NCBI RefSeq assembly: GCF_001435815.1
Contig: NZ_AZFV01000002.1
Coordinates: 62,001 to 126,000 of the forward strand
Length of the DNA: 64,000 nt
Direction: 5' to 3'
DNA from: Companilactobacillus nantensis DSM 16982
Lineage (GTDB): Bacteria; Bacillota; Bacilli; Lactobacillales; Lactobacillaceae
Within the stretch, counting starts at the first letter, position 1. Each line of letters begins with the position of its first letter. A model generated the notes under the pieces. That model searched no databases and was not told the DNA's origin. It saw only the letters and a list, made by a program, of their open reading frames with translations. Both the position numbers and the translations under genes were made by a program. Shown one piece after another: positions 33,035-41,419 of the stretch.

Positions 33035-33709
33035 ATGTCGATAGCAAATTTAACTAATTTACCGGAAGATATTTTAAAATCAGAATTTCCACAAATTTGG
33101 ATGAAAATGCAGCAACAGAAAATGTCGAATCAAGTTAATTCTGACAAAACTAACATCTTTCTAGATCAAGATAATAATCAATTTTATCTACAGAAAGATA
33201 AATCACAAAAAGCAACTCGCTATAATTTGTTGAATTTGAATAAAACAATTCCAAGACCACAATATACTGACGATACTCACTTATCAGCTGATTATATGAT
33301 CAGTAATTGGGGAGCATTAGATGACCAAAATATTTTCGATTCAACTAATCATAATTGGGATGAAATTAGAAGTTACTTGGAACGTATGACTAATAAGGTT
33401 AATAATCAAACGGATTTTTTACTTGCAATTGGTCCATATTTAGATGAATTAGCGAAGGAAAAAGATGTTGATTTATCTGAAATTACTGCAGATGGAATAA
33501 ATGGTTATTATGACAAAAAGCATACAGATGATTTTGAATTAGATATTAAAAAACGTATGAAGAATATCGAGAACAAATTTCCTGACCAGCCTATTGCTAA
33601 CGGATATTTTCCACCTAACTACACAGGTAATAATGACGATAGTGATGATCCAGATTTAGATTCTCAGCTTCAAAGAATGAATAACGAAATAGAGGAGGCT
33701 AACAAATAA
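33035..33709 (+). CDS. Baseplate-associated protein (224 aa)
   Basis: ATG follows AAGGAGGTG. It sits between Tal and a BppU-like gene. The sequence is helical with aspartate-rich stretches and no recognised enzyme motif. The last 17 residues (LDSQLQRMNNEIEEANK) match the end of the next protein, and the codons for EEAN form the ribosome site of the next gene. A structural link in the baseplate is likely. Function is otherwise unknown. Confidence 0.7.
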   Translation: MSIANLTNLPEDILKSEFPQIWMKMQQQKMSNQVNSDKTNIFLDQDNNQFYLQKDKSQKATRYNLLNLNKTIPRPQYTDDTHLSADYMISNWGALDDQNIFDSTNHNWDEIRSYLERMTNKVNNQTDFLLAIGPYLDELAKEKDVDLSEITADGINGYYDKKHTDDFELDIKKRMKNIENKFPDQPIANGYFPPNYTGNNDDSDDPDLDSQLQRMNNEIEEANK

Positions 33710-34746
33710 TGGTAGAAATTAATCAACCAACTACGCCACCAACAACGCCTGAATATGATTATCAAACACAAAAAGCGACTATTCCCTTAGAACAGGCGCT
33801 TTTCTTTTGCACAAATTTAGCTGAGGGTGCATATTTGCCAGCCCAATATACAACTGATGAAGACCGTCACTTATTGCCACAAGGATGGGCTCAACTTGTA
33901 TTTGAGGGTCGGAAAATGCAACATGCTTGGATTAAACAAGGTCAAACTGGTAATCAAATCTTTGATATGCAATTTATGACACCTAATGGTGACTGGGAAG
34001 ACTTTACACAATATGTTGCTGACACGGACACGTTGAAAGATAGCTTGATTTCCTTTGTGGGGACGGATGCCGGAGGTGCATACATTCGATCTGATGTTGG
34101 ATTTAATGTTACACAGGCAACTATGGGCCAGCTCGGATGGAAGCCTGAACCGGTCATTGCACAAACTCCCGGACATTATAAGTCGGCACATTTTGTTATT
34201 GAGGATCCTGATAGAACAAAAGCAATCACCACATTAGACTTTGACCTTGAAATTATTGGTAGTAGTGAAGATTTACCAGTATTACCACAATATCAATTCT
34301 ATATTTCAGAATTTCAACGTTCACTTTATGCAGTTAAGTATTTAATGGATGCTGGTCAGGATCAACTAGCTTATCAAGCAGCTATGTACACTGCAATTGT
34401 TAAAAGAAAAATTGATTTGCTACAAGAACAAATGGCTGATGCCAAGAAGCAGCTTGATGACACTATTGCTGATGGTAAAACCAAAATTGATACTTTAGTA
34501 AAAGATGAAACTAAGCGTGTTGATGATTTAATTGATGCTACTGACGCTAAGACTAAGGCAACGGAAGATAGCTTGAGTCAACTACAAGTTGATATTACTG
34601 GTAAGAAGCTTGTGACGCAAGACAACGTCGGTGCAGTTATCGAATCATTAGTTGATAGTGGCAGCCTGACCATTGGTACTTCAGATACTGATTTGGAAAC
34701 ACAATTACAAAGAATAGATAACGAAATTGAGGGGGCAAATCAATAA
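33709..34746 (+). CDS. BppU-like upper baseplate protein
   Basis: A 345-residue protein. The N-terminal half is a beta domain similar to BppU_N/DUF2479-type baseplate proteins (IPLEQALFFCTNLAEGAYLP, FDMQFMTPNGDWEDF). The C-terminal half is a coiled-coil (YTAIVKRKIDLLQEQMADAK onward) of the kind that trimerises and carries receptor-binding heads. It ends LETQLQRIDNEIEGANQ, like its predecessor. Starts overlap the previous stop by one base (TAATG). Confidence 0.74.
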   Translation: MVEINQPTTPPTTPEYDYQTQKATIPLEQALFFCTNLAEGAYLPAQYTTDEDRHLLPQGWAQLVFEGRKMQHAWIKQGQTGNQIFDMQFMTPNGDWEDFTQYVADTDTLKDSLISFVGTDAGGAYIRSDVGFNVTQATMGQLGWKPEPVIAQTPGHYKSAHFVIEDPDRTKAITTLDFDLEIIGSSEDLPVLPQYQFYISEFQRSLYAVKYLMDAGQDQLAYQAAMYTAIVKRKIDLLQEQMADAKKQLDDTIADGKTKIDTLVKDETKRVDDLIDATDAKTKATEDSLSQLQVDITGKKLVTQDNVGAVIESLVDSGSLTIGTSDTDLETQLQRIDNEIEGANQ

Positions 34747-35981
34747 TGGTAGATAACGTTAAAGACAGTACAGCTCGAAAATTACTTGCTAAGTTGCCTG
34801 ATGGCATTCAAATTGTTGATAAAAATCAAAAGATTTTGCATACAGCAATTGTTAACAAAAAAACAAATAAGATTTCATTACCATCTGATTGGCTAGGAAC
34901 CGGAACGAATGCTAATACAGGCGGTAATACCGGCACAGATACTGAGAATCCTAGTGCAGGAGTTGATTATTACGCTGGTTCAATTGCAAATGGTGAAATT
35001 ACCGAAAGATATTTACTTTATCAACGTGACGAAACAGTAGATGAAGAACCAGCAGTCACTAAAACTGTGACATTTTTACGTGATGTTGGTTCCAGAATGA
35101 ATATGGTTGGCGACGGTCTTACATTCTTAATTCATTTGCGAAAGACCAAGTTTGATAATGGAGTTAAGGGTGAAGTAACTGACATTTATCTAAATTATGA
35201 TCCTGAAAATATCGTGAAAACTGGTAATTATACAACAACGTCACCACATCCAGCATATGTAAAGACTGCTGATTTTGGAGTGGGGAAGCAAATTTCAGTT
35301 CCTATTAATGGTATTGGGGAAAACCTTTCAGGCAAGAATGTTAAAGCTCCTAAATTATTGTTAACGTTCAATGCAGATAAAACTATGAGTATTGAATCTG
35401 CAACTGGATATGATAACGATGGTGATAGTACAGGCGCAACAGGTGCAAATTATGATGTAGTTGTCGATATGATTGCTACATATTCTGTGCAGACTGCTAT
35501 GTCTCAGATGCCAGAAACTGTTAATTTCTTTACTGGATCAGCTAGTGGGGATATTGCTTTATCCGGTACAACTGATTTCCTTGAAAATACATCTGATGGT
35601 ATTGAGATTACATTTGATAATTATTTCTTTGTAAATACAAATAATAATGTACGAACAAATTCAAATGCAGTATTCAATTCTTTGAAAATTAGAATTCCTA
35701 AAGAAAAATTTGTTAACGGTTACAAATTTAATCTGTCATCGTTTTTACAACCAAAGGGTACAAGAATGACCGAGGATATTAAAAGTAATACTGGAATGTG
35801 GACTTCTAATCCTAATGCATATGATTATTTTTATTTGTTGAATAATCCCTACATTGAAATAAAATCTGCTGCTATTGATTTACCGTCTCAAATAACTTAT
35901 TCATCGACAATAACTAGTGGTCCGATTACTAATAATTACTTTGTTCCAACCATTTCAAAAGTCACACCATATAAAAATTAA
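34746..35981 (+). CDS. Putative receptor-binding / tail fibre protein
   Basis: A 411-residue protein and the last large virion gene before lysis. The N-terminus (SLPSDWLGTGTNANTGG) has a Gly/Thr/Asn-rich linker, after which the sequence is entirely beta-rich without recognised motifs. In this position siphophages encode the receptor-binding protein that recognises wall polysaccharide. The start is coupled to the BppU-like gene by a one-base overlap (TAATG). The call rests on position and fold type. Confidence 0.65.
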   Translation: MVDNVKDSTARKLLAKLPDGIQIVDKNQKILHTAIVNKKTNKISLPSDWLGTGTNANTGGNTGTDTENPSAGVDYYAGSIANGEITERYLLYQRDETVDEEPAVTKTVTFLRDVGSRMNMVGDGLTFLIHLRKTKFDNGVKGEVTDIYLNYDPENIVKTGNYTTTSPHPAYVKTADFGVGKQISVPINGIGENLSGKNVKAPKLLLTFNADKTMSIESATGYDNDGDSTGATGANYDVVVDMIATYSVQTAMSQMPETVNFFTGSASGDIALSGTTDFLENTSDGIEITFDNYFFVNTNNNVRTNSNAVFNSLKIRIPKEKFVNGYKFNLSSFLQPKGTRMTEDIKSNTGMWTSNPNAYDYFYLLNNPYIEIKSAAIDLPSQITYSSTITSGPITNNYFVPTISKVTPYKN

Positions 35982-35994
35982 AAGGAGGTAGAAC

Positions 35995-36456
35995 ATGAAA
36001 ATAGCAGTTACATTATATGACGATGGGTCTATTAACCACGTTAATGATACAAGCGAAGATGCAGCAATTAATCAATCTAAGTATGAAGGTTGGACATTAG
36101 TAGAAAGTGATCCAGCCTTTTTAACTAGTCAAGCCTATCTTTGGACCGTGCGTGAATTTGATAATCAGTTAGTCTACCTATCTGATATGCGAACATCTAA
36201 GGAACGTGATCGAAACAATATCACTGAATTAACTAAGGGCAACTTAGCTAATCAAATGACTGGAGTTCAGTTACAGACAGCTGTCACAGCGTTAACACAA
36301 TCAAACTTACAACTGACTATGGATAATGCGCAACTTAAAGTCGATAGAGATACAAATCATAAAGCTATTACCGATTTAACAAAAGAAATGATGGACTTGA
36401 AGTTACAAGTTACAACTGCTAATACATCAAATGTCGATACGGAAACAGCAAAATAA
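35995..36456 (+). CDS. Hypothetical tail-region protein (153 aa)
   Basis: ATG behind AAAAGGAGG. The N-terminal 60 residues form a small beta-rich unit (MKIAVTLYDDGSINHVNDTS) found in accessory tail genes of lactobacillus phages. The rest is a heptad-like coiled coil (LQTAVTALTQSNLQLTMDNA). It may be a fibre accessory or chaperone. No firm family. Confidence 0.66.
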   Translation: MKIAVTLYDDGSINHVNDTSEDAAINQSKYEGWTLVESDPAFLTSQAYLWTVREFDNQLVYLSDMRTSKERDRNNITELTKGNLANQMTGVQLQTAVTALTQSNLQLTMDNAQLKVDRDTNHKAITDLTKEMMDLKLQVTTANTSNVDTETAK

Positions 36457-36471
36457 TAGGAGGATTTAATT

Positions 36472-36615
36472 ATGATTGAATTATTAAAGACAGAAGTACA
36501 GATTTGGAAAACACTTAAGGCGTCAGACATCGTCCAATATGTGGTAGGGGGATTGTTCACGACAGACGATTATAAGACGATCACAGGTGAAGAATATAAA
36601 GAAGGAGCAGCCTAG
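36472..36615 (+). CDS. xkdX: XkdX-family small phage protein
   Basis: A 47-residue protein behind ATAGGAGG. It has the XkdX pattern: aromatic/hydrophobic N-terminus (VQIWKTLKASDIVQYVVGGL) and the ending YKTITGEEYKEG. In Bacillus PBSX and many siphophages this protein lies between the tail genes and the holin. Its function is not known. Stop at 36613 is followed by a short hairpin (AGCC TAGC GGCT) and TTTTTA, perhaps a weak terminator. Confidence 0.75.
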   Translation: MIELLKTEVQIWKTLKASDIVQYVVGGLFTTDDYKTITGEEYKEGAA

Positions 36616-36657
36616 CGGCTACCCTTTTTATGTTTAAAAATTTTAGGAGATGATTAT

Positions 36658-37092
36658 ATGATTGGACCTCAACCACAAGTGCATTGGGGAATGTTAGAAT
36701 ATTGGGCTGCAGCATCAAATCTACAAGAAAATTTATGGTGGTGGACAATTACCATCATTATTATTGTTGACTGTTTTACAGGGACAATAAAAAATGTTTT
36801 TCCAAATGCAAAAGTGAGATTGAGCAGTCAAAAGGGTATTTATGGCTTAGTAAAGAACTTCTGTATCTGGTTTGCGATGACAACAATTTATCCATTAACG
36901 ATGGCATGGGGAATTTCGAATGTTGCTAATGCATTTTTGATATTTTTGATTGGGTTTTATGGACTTTCAATTGTTGAAAACTTTGGAGTAATGGGTGTGA
37001 AATTTCCGGATTGGGTAGTCTACTGCCTTCAAAAATTAGAGGATATAAAATCATTCAGTGCTGGAGGTAATGATGATGAAACCAAGAAATAA
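36658..37092 (+). CDS. Phage holin (holin_4_1 / toxin-secretion type)
   Basis: A 144-residue membrane protein. Three or four hydrophobic helices are visible: ENLWWWTITIIIIVDCF, FCIWFAMTTIYPLTMAWG and AFLIFLIGFYGLSIV. The charged C-terminus (GGNDDETKK) faces the cytoplasm. These holins form lesions that release or activate the endolysin. ATG follows TTAGGAG. The 3' end overlaps the endolysin gene, which supports a holin-lysin cassette. Confidence 0.86.
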   Translation: MIGPQPQVHWGMLEYWAAASNLQENLWWWTITIIIIVDCFTGTIKNVFPNAKVRLSSQKGIYGLVKNFCIWFAMTTIYPLTMAWGISNVANAFLIFLIGFYGLSIVENFGVMGVKFPDWVVYCLQKLEDIKSFSAGGNDDETKK

Positions 37093-38197
37093 ATTGATTT
37101 ATATGGTAAGTCTGCTTATTGCAGGCTTATTTTTTTTCGTAACAGATGTTGATGCTGCAAGAACCGATATGGTCTATGTCAGCAATCACAACGGGTACAT
37201 GACCGTATCTAATTTTAAGGATATGCTGAATAATTATGGCGTTAAAGCTGTAGTTACTAAAATTTCAGAAGGTAATTATTATAAGGATTATACGGCAGCT
37301 AATAATATTTCAACTGCTCAATCTGCTGGACTGTATATAAACGGATATCATTTTGCTAGATATACAACAGTTCAAGGAGCAATCAACGAGGCTGATTACG
37401 CAGCAAGCATGGCTAAAGCAGACGGATTACCGATTGGAGCTGCATTGATCACTGATGTTGAAGCTCAAGAACAAAATGGACTTTCGAGATCAGTAAATAA
37501 TGCAAATAATCAGGCATTCATTAATGAAGTTGCTAAATATGGATATCGTTCGGCAGTTTATACAATGAGTTCTTGGCTTGGTCAGAAGATGGATGTTGGA
37601 AAAGGATGGATTGCTTCATATCCATATAACGCAGCTGACAAAAATTGGTATTCAGCACATCATTCATGGCAATGGGGTTCAACTTATCGATTTCAAGGAT
37701 CGTATGGAAATTTTGATGTATCTCAAAATTATGATAATTTCTTTTACGGAAATCAAACACCGTTAGAAAATCCTAAATCTACTATTAATAATGTCGTTTC
37801 TGTAAAAGGCGATTCCTACAAGGCGTATACAACATATAATAATTCTGGCCAAGCAAATATTGGAACCAATGTAATTTCGGGAACTTCTTGGAAATCAGCA
37901 GGGGTTTCAGTTATTAATGACAAGCCCTTCTATATTATTGGCGTTGACACGTTGCTTCCACAGTCGAGTTCAACATTTAATGGTACAGTTGTAGTGAACT
38001 ATGTTAGTGATTATGGTGTACTTGCCTATAATTCAGAAGGAAATTCAATTGGTGGATCAAATAAAATTTTCAAAGGTGGAACAGTTTGGAAAACAGCAGA
38101 TAAATTAGTTAACTTGCCGAATATTGGGTATGCTTATAAAGTTGCTACTGATGAATATATTCCAGTTAAATATGCACAAGGTTCAGGATTTAAATAA
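37076..38197 (+). CDS. lys: GH25 endolysin with signal/anchor peptide; first active-site Asp replaced
   Basis: A 373-residue lysozyme-type muramidase. ATG 37076 (MKPRNKLIYM) is best spaced from GGAGGT; ATGs at 37070 and 37073 are alternatives. Residues 1-28 form a hydrophobic signal or SAR anchor ending VDA-A. The GH25 domain covers about 30-215 and retains the DxE pair in ALITDVEAQEQ and a late GNFDVSQNYDNF. The first family Asp (MVDVSNHNG in relatives) is Tyr here (MVYVSNHNG). Residues about 230-373 hold two SLAP/SH3-like wall-binding units. It cleaves the glycan strand of peptidoglycan at the end of infection if still active. Confidence 0.9.
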   Translation: MKPRNKLIYMVSLLIAGLFFFVTDVDAARTDMVYVSNHNGYMTVSNFKDMLNNYGVKAVVTKISEGNYYKDYTAANNISTAQSAGLYINGYHFARYTTVQGAINEADYAASMAKADGLPIGAALITDVEAQEQNGLSRSVNNANNQAFINEVAKYGYRSAVYTMSSWLGQKMDVGKGWIASYPYNAADKNWYSAHHSWQWGSTYRFQGSYGNFDVSQNYDNFFYGNQTPLENPKSTINNVVSVKGDSYKAYTTYNNSGQANIGTNVISGTSWKSAGVSVINDKPFYIIGVDTLLPQSSSTFNGTVVVNYVSDYGVLAYNSEGNSIGGSNKIFKGGTVWKTADKLVNLPNIGYAYKVATDEYIPVKYAQGSGFK

Positions 38198-38293
38198 TAT
38201 TATGTATTATTATTTGCTTAATTATGTTATTTTAAACTTGTCGGAGCATAAGCAAAGACAAGTTGTAGTAAACTTTTAGATTAAGTAGTAGTT

Positions 38294-38335
38294 AAAAAGG
38301 TGGGGATTGACGTAATAGTCAGTTCCCACTTTTTT
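38294..38335 (+). terminator. Terminator at the end of the late operon
   Basis: A long stem GTGGGGATTGAC (38300-38311) with GTCAGTTCCCAC (38318-38329), containing G-T pairs, flanked by A-tract/T-tract pairs. It ends in TTTTTT. About 100 bases after the endolysin stop. Confidence 0.85.
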
Positions 38336-38340
38336 AAGTT

Positions 38341-38361
38341 TGCACATTTTCTGCACATTTT
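38341..38361 (+). other. Direct repeat, candidate right attachment/arm site
   Basis: TGCACATTTT occurs twice with an 11-base period (38341-38350 and 38352-38361), immediately after the phage terminator. Repeats like this resemble integrase arm-type sites. The core of attR cannot be defined without the left end. Confidence 0.4.
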
Positions 38362-38683
38362 GATAAATTCTACCTATAATAATATCTAAAATATGGGCGG
38401 ATTTTGATGAAAATATTCAATTGGTTTACCTATTATTAATAGTCATATATAGATGGGTTTGAGAATATAAATCATTATGACATCAAAATAACTTGATAAT
38501 TTGTAAAATGATTTTTAACTAGTAAAAAAAGGGTGATTAGTCATTTATATGCCATTAACCTTATAATATGGGGATTTGCAAAGTTTTTGTAAACGTATAC
38601 AATCCGGTTATAATTACTATGAATAATGATTAGTTGTAATTTATCCAATCTCTGCTATATTAAGAGTATAAAATTTAATAAAT
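38362..38683 (+). promoter_or_regulatory. Intergenic stretch with cre-like site and ribU promoter
   Basis: No gene is visible. TTGTAAACGTATACAA (38587-38602) fits the CcpA cre consensus and is followed by TATAAT (38609-38614). A second promoter TTGTAA (38634-38639), 16-bp spacer, TATATT (38656-38661) should start the riboswitch transcript. The cre-like site may be a relic of a host gene separated by the prophage, or may regulate ribU. Confidence 0.55.
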
Positions 38684-38840
38684 TGGTTTTCAGGGCAGGG
38701 TGTGATTCCCGACCGGCGGTATAGTCCGCGACCCAACGTAAGTTGGCCGAATTGGTTAGATTCCAATACCGATAGTTAAAGTCTAGATGGAAGAAAACAG
38801 AGTAAGGTCTGTTTTGGTGTGCCCAAAATAGGCCTTTTTT
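38684..38840 (+). promoter_or_regulatory. FMN (RFN) riboswitch with terminator
   Basis: The conserved RFN segments are present in order: CAGGGCAGGGTGTGATTCCC, GACCGGCGGTATAGTCCGCG, and after the variable stem ACCGATAGTTAAAGTC with GATGGAAGAA. The expression platform is a 14-bp terminator (38804-38836, AAGGTCTGTTTTGG with CCAAAATAGGCCTT) plus a T-run. Binding of FMN should favour termination and lower ribU expression. Confidence 0.95.
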
Positions 38841-38872
38841 CTTTGGAAATCGATTGAGGAAGGTTGATTTTA

Positions 38873-39424
38873 ATGGGAAAGAGTACGTACAAATTTCAAG
38901 CGATAGTAGGGGTTTCTATCTTTGCGGCATTGGGGACGATTTTAATGTTCTTCGAATTTCCAATTTTGATTTGGATGCCATTTTTGAAGGTTGACTTGAG
39001 CGATGTTGTAACAATCATCGGAACGTTTGCATATGGACCAGTTGGGGGAATTTTGATAGCTTTAATCAAATCAATGGTCCATGTCATTGTTACTGGTAGC
39101 GGTGTTGCAGGTTTAATTGGTAATGGGGCAGCGTTTGTTGGTTCTGTATCATTATTGATTCCATTCAATTATTTCTGGAAGAAGGATCAAAGAACACTTG
39201 CAATTATTGGTGGAACAGCTTCAATGACTATCATCATGTCAATTCTTAACTATTTAGTAGTTATGCCATTGTATATGAATGTTGTCGGTATGAAATTAAA
39301 TATGAGTTTGGCACAATACGTTGCTACAGGTGTCATTCCATTCAATATTGTTAAAGCTTTAATCTTATCAGCGGCCGTAATTATCGTCTATCCACGAATT
39401 AAAGGACATTTTGCTATTAAATAG
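38873..39424 (+). CDS. ribU: Riboflavin ECF transporter S component
   Basis: A 183-residue membrane protein that binds riboflavin and works with the shared EcfAA'T module encoded elsewhere. ATG 38873 (MGKSTYKFQ) lies 9 bases from GAGGAAGG. Five or six hydrophobic segments are visible (IVGVSIFAALGTILMFFEFP, then VVTIIGTFAYGPVGGILIAL, and so on), with the RibU-like FPILIWMPFLKVDLSD stretch. The FMN riboswitch upstream supports the substrate. This is the first host gene after the prophage. Confidence 0.93.
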   Translation: MGKSTYKFQAIVGVSIFAALGTILMFFEFPILIWMPFLKVDLSDVVTIIGTFAYGPVGGILIALIKSMVHVIVTGSGVAGLIGNGAAFVGSVSLLIPFNYFWKKDQRTLAIIGGTASMTIIMSILNYLVVMPLYMNVVGMKLNMSLAQYVATGVIPFNIVKALILSAAVIIVYPRIKGHFAIK

Positions 39425-39506
39425 CGAAACTTTATAAATCTTTAAAGAAAAATTTTAAACTTTTATGATATGCTTTAAGAGATAGAAATTAGGAGGTTGG
39501 TTTTTA

Positions 39507-40679
39507 ATGGCCGATAATGATAAAAACAATATGTCTGGCGATTCACGTGTTCCTAAATCCACTCAAGGACTAGAAGGATCAGTCAGTCTTGAGGATTTGA
39601 AAAAATATCATCTAATTAATACGGGTGATGACAACACACCAACAAATGATACTGTTTCTGATGCTCAAACTTCTAATGATGCATCTTCAAAACAGCCAGT
39701 AGATACTGATACTAGTGACGAACCTGATGTTACTGAAAACAGTCAACCTACACCCGCTGCAGAAGATCATCTTCAATCTGAAGAAAGCAATGATCATTTA
39801 AGCGAAGCAAAACAGGATACAGAGCCTGATAACTCTAATGATGCTAAGTTTGTTCCAGTGCCACCAGTTATGCCATCACAAGCAGAAAAAACTGAAGAGG
39901 CAAAAGACACAGCTGATACTCAACCCGAGGAAACAACTGATGCCGATGCTGAACCTGAGGCTGACAAAGATGACGTTAAGCCTTGGGAAAAGAGTTTTGA
40001 TTCTGATACTGATGATGACGGACATGTTTCTCGTGCAGTTTCGAAAGAGAAGCAACGTGGTAACCATACTTTAGTTGTCACCTTAGTTATTGCTTTGATT
40101 GTTATTATGTTCACACCAGTTGTGATCAATGCAGTCAAGGGCAGTGGTAGTGGTGATTTAGATAGTACTCAATCAACTAAGTCGGTTGAGAACAAAGATA
40201 AGGCAACTAAAGCTAAGCAAGCTGCAGCAAAGAAAGCAGCTGCTAAGAAGAAGGCCGCTAAAGAGGCAGCAGCTAAAAAAGCTGCCGCTGACAAGAAGGC
40301 TGAAGCTGCTAAAAAGGCAGCTGCCGCATCAGAGAGTAAAAAGAGTACTTCTAACAGTAGTTCGAATAATGATTCTAATAGTAATGCTTCAGATAGCACA
40401 GCTTCTGACAATACTAATAAAGATCAATCAACAACGACAACAACTGATAGTAACTCACAACAATCACAAAATAATCAACAAGCTTCAGATAGTACTACAA
40501 ACAATAATTCATCAACCACATCAACTGACAACAGTGCTAATGCATCATATTACACTGTTAAGGCCGGTGATAACTGGTTTAGAATTGCATATAACAACAA
40601 CCTAACAACAGCTCAATTAAAGAGCATGAATGGTAATGTTGGTACATTAACACCTGGTACATCACTAAGAGTTAAATAA
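39507..40679 (+). CDS. Membrane-anchored LysM protein
   Basis: A 390-residue protein. Residues 1-185 are acidic and disordered and lack a signal peptide. A single membrane helix follows (HTLVVTLVIALIVIMFTPVV). Outside lies a Lys/Ala-rich coiled segment (about 225-275), a Ser/Asn/Thr/Gln-rich spacer, and a C-terminal LysM domain (YYTVKAGDNWFRIAYNNN ... LTPGTSLRVK) that binds peptidoglycan. The topology is type II. In lactobacilli a LysM gene often precedes cmk. It probably links the membrane to the wall; no hydrolase domain is present. Confidence 0.85.
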   Translation: MADNDKNNMSGDSRVPKSTQGLEGSVSLEDLKKYHLINTGDDNTPTNDTVSDAQTSNDASSKQPVDTDTSDEPDVTENSQPTPAAEDHLQSEESNDHLSEAKQDTEPDNSNDAKFVPVPPVMPSQAEKTEEAKDTADTQPEETTDADAEPEADKDDVKPWEKSFDSDTDDDGHVSRAVSKEKQRGNHTLVVTLVIALIVIMFTPVVINAVKGSGSGDLDSTQSTKSVENKDKATKAKQAAAKKAAAKKKAAKEAAAKKAAADKKAEAAKKAAAASESKKSTSNSSSNNDSNSNASDSTASDNTNKDQSTTTTTDSNSQQSQNNQQASDSTTNNNSSTTSTDNSANASYYTVKAGDNWFRIAYNNNLTTAQLKSMNGNVGTLTPGTSLRVK

Positions 40680-40696
40680 TTATAATTTTAAGTGGA

Positions 40697-40729
40697 GGGT
40701 CTCTGACAATTTTGTCTGGGCCCTTTTAT
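40697..40729 (+). terminator. Terminator between LysM gene and cmk
   Basis: GGGTC...GGCCC with an inner GACA/TGTC pairing, followed by TTTTATT. cmk starts 16 bases later, so its promoter may lie within or before this region. Confidence 0.6.
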
Positions 40730-40744
40730 TAAGGAGAGAAATTA

Positions 40745-41404
40745 ATGCAAATTGCTATAGATGGTCCAGCTTCTGCTGGTAAAAGTACGATTGCCAAGCT
40801 AATTGCTAAGAAACTAAATTTTGTATATTGTGACACTGGCGCAATGTATCGGACAGTGACATTACTTGCAAAAAAGCATAATGTAGGTTATGGTGATACT
40901 CTCAATATTTTAAAATTAATGTCAGAACATAAAATTCATTTTCTTAACCAAGCAGATGGTCAACATGTGCTTTTAGACGATGAAGATGTTTCTGATGCAA
41001 TTAGAACTGAAGAGATCACTAACAATGTCTCACAAGTTTCTGCAATCAAGGAAGTTAGAACTGAATTAGTTGAAATGCAAAGAGATTTAGCCAATGACGT
41101 TGATATTGTCATGGACGGCCGTGACATCGGTACAACTGTTTTACCAAATGCCGAAGTCAAAATCTTTTTAATTGCGAGTGTCGAAGTCCGTGCACAAAGA
41201 CGTTTTAAGGAAAATATTGAACGTGGTATCAATACGCCTTTAAAGGAATTGCAAGATGAAATTGCTGCAAGAGATTACAAGGACTCACATCGTGAAATTT
41301 CACCATTAAAGAAAGCTAACGATGCCATTGAAGTTGATACTTCTGATATGACCATCGAACAAGTGGTTGATCGAGTAACTGAAATAGTTAATGAACACAA
41401 GTAG
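40745..41404 (+). CDS. cmk: Cytidylate kinase
   Basis: A 219-residue enzyme phosphorylating CMP and dCMP with ATP. P-loop GPASAGKSTIAKLIAKKL at residue 7. CMP-binding and lid motifs are DTGAMYRTVTLLA and MDGRDIGTTVLPNAEVKIFL, then RAQRRFKEN. Full length for the family. It starts behind AAGGAGAGA. It is followed by der after 15 bases. In most Firmicutes with this order, rpsA lies between the two. Confidence 0.96.
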   Translation: MQIAIDGPASAGKSTIAKLIAKKLNFVYCDTGAMYRTVTLLAKKHNVGYGDTLNILKLMSEHKIHFLNQADGQHVLLDDEDVSDAIRTEEITNNVSQVSAIKEVRTELVEMQRDLANDVDIVMDGRDIGTTVLPNAEVKIFLIASVEVRAQRRFKENIERGINTPLKELQDEIAARDYKDSHREISPLKKANDAIEVDTSDMTIEQVVDRVTEIVNEHK

Positions 41405-41419
41405 GTAGGGAGGCAAAAT

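Larger units (their letters stand above)
1..38361. mobile_element. Siphovirus prophage, left end outside the window
   Basis: The region has the canonical order of a temperate siphovirus: lysogeny genes on the minus strand, then early, replication, late regulator, packaging, head, tail and lysis genes on the plus strand. SPP1/PBSX-like terminase and portal, a TP901-type tape measure, holin and GH25 endolysin are all present and mostly intact, so the prophage could be functional. The integrase is missing and should lie left of base 1. The right end is placed just after the lysis terminator, where a direct repeat resembling integrase arm sites occurs. The exact attR core cannot be fixed without attL. 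Confidence 0.93.

Noticed and set aside
40169-40605. Open frames opposite and beside the LysM protein's Lys/Ala region
   Set aside because: They are low-complexity frames (Leu/Ala or Arg/Gln runs) caused by the repetitive codons of the real gene.
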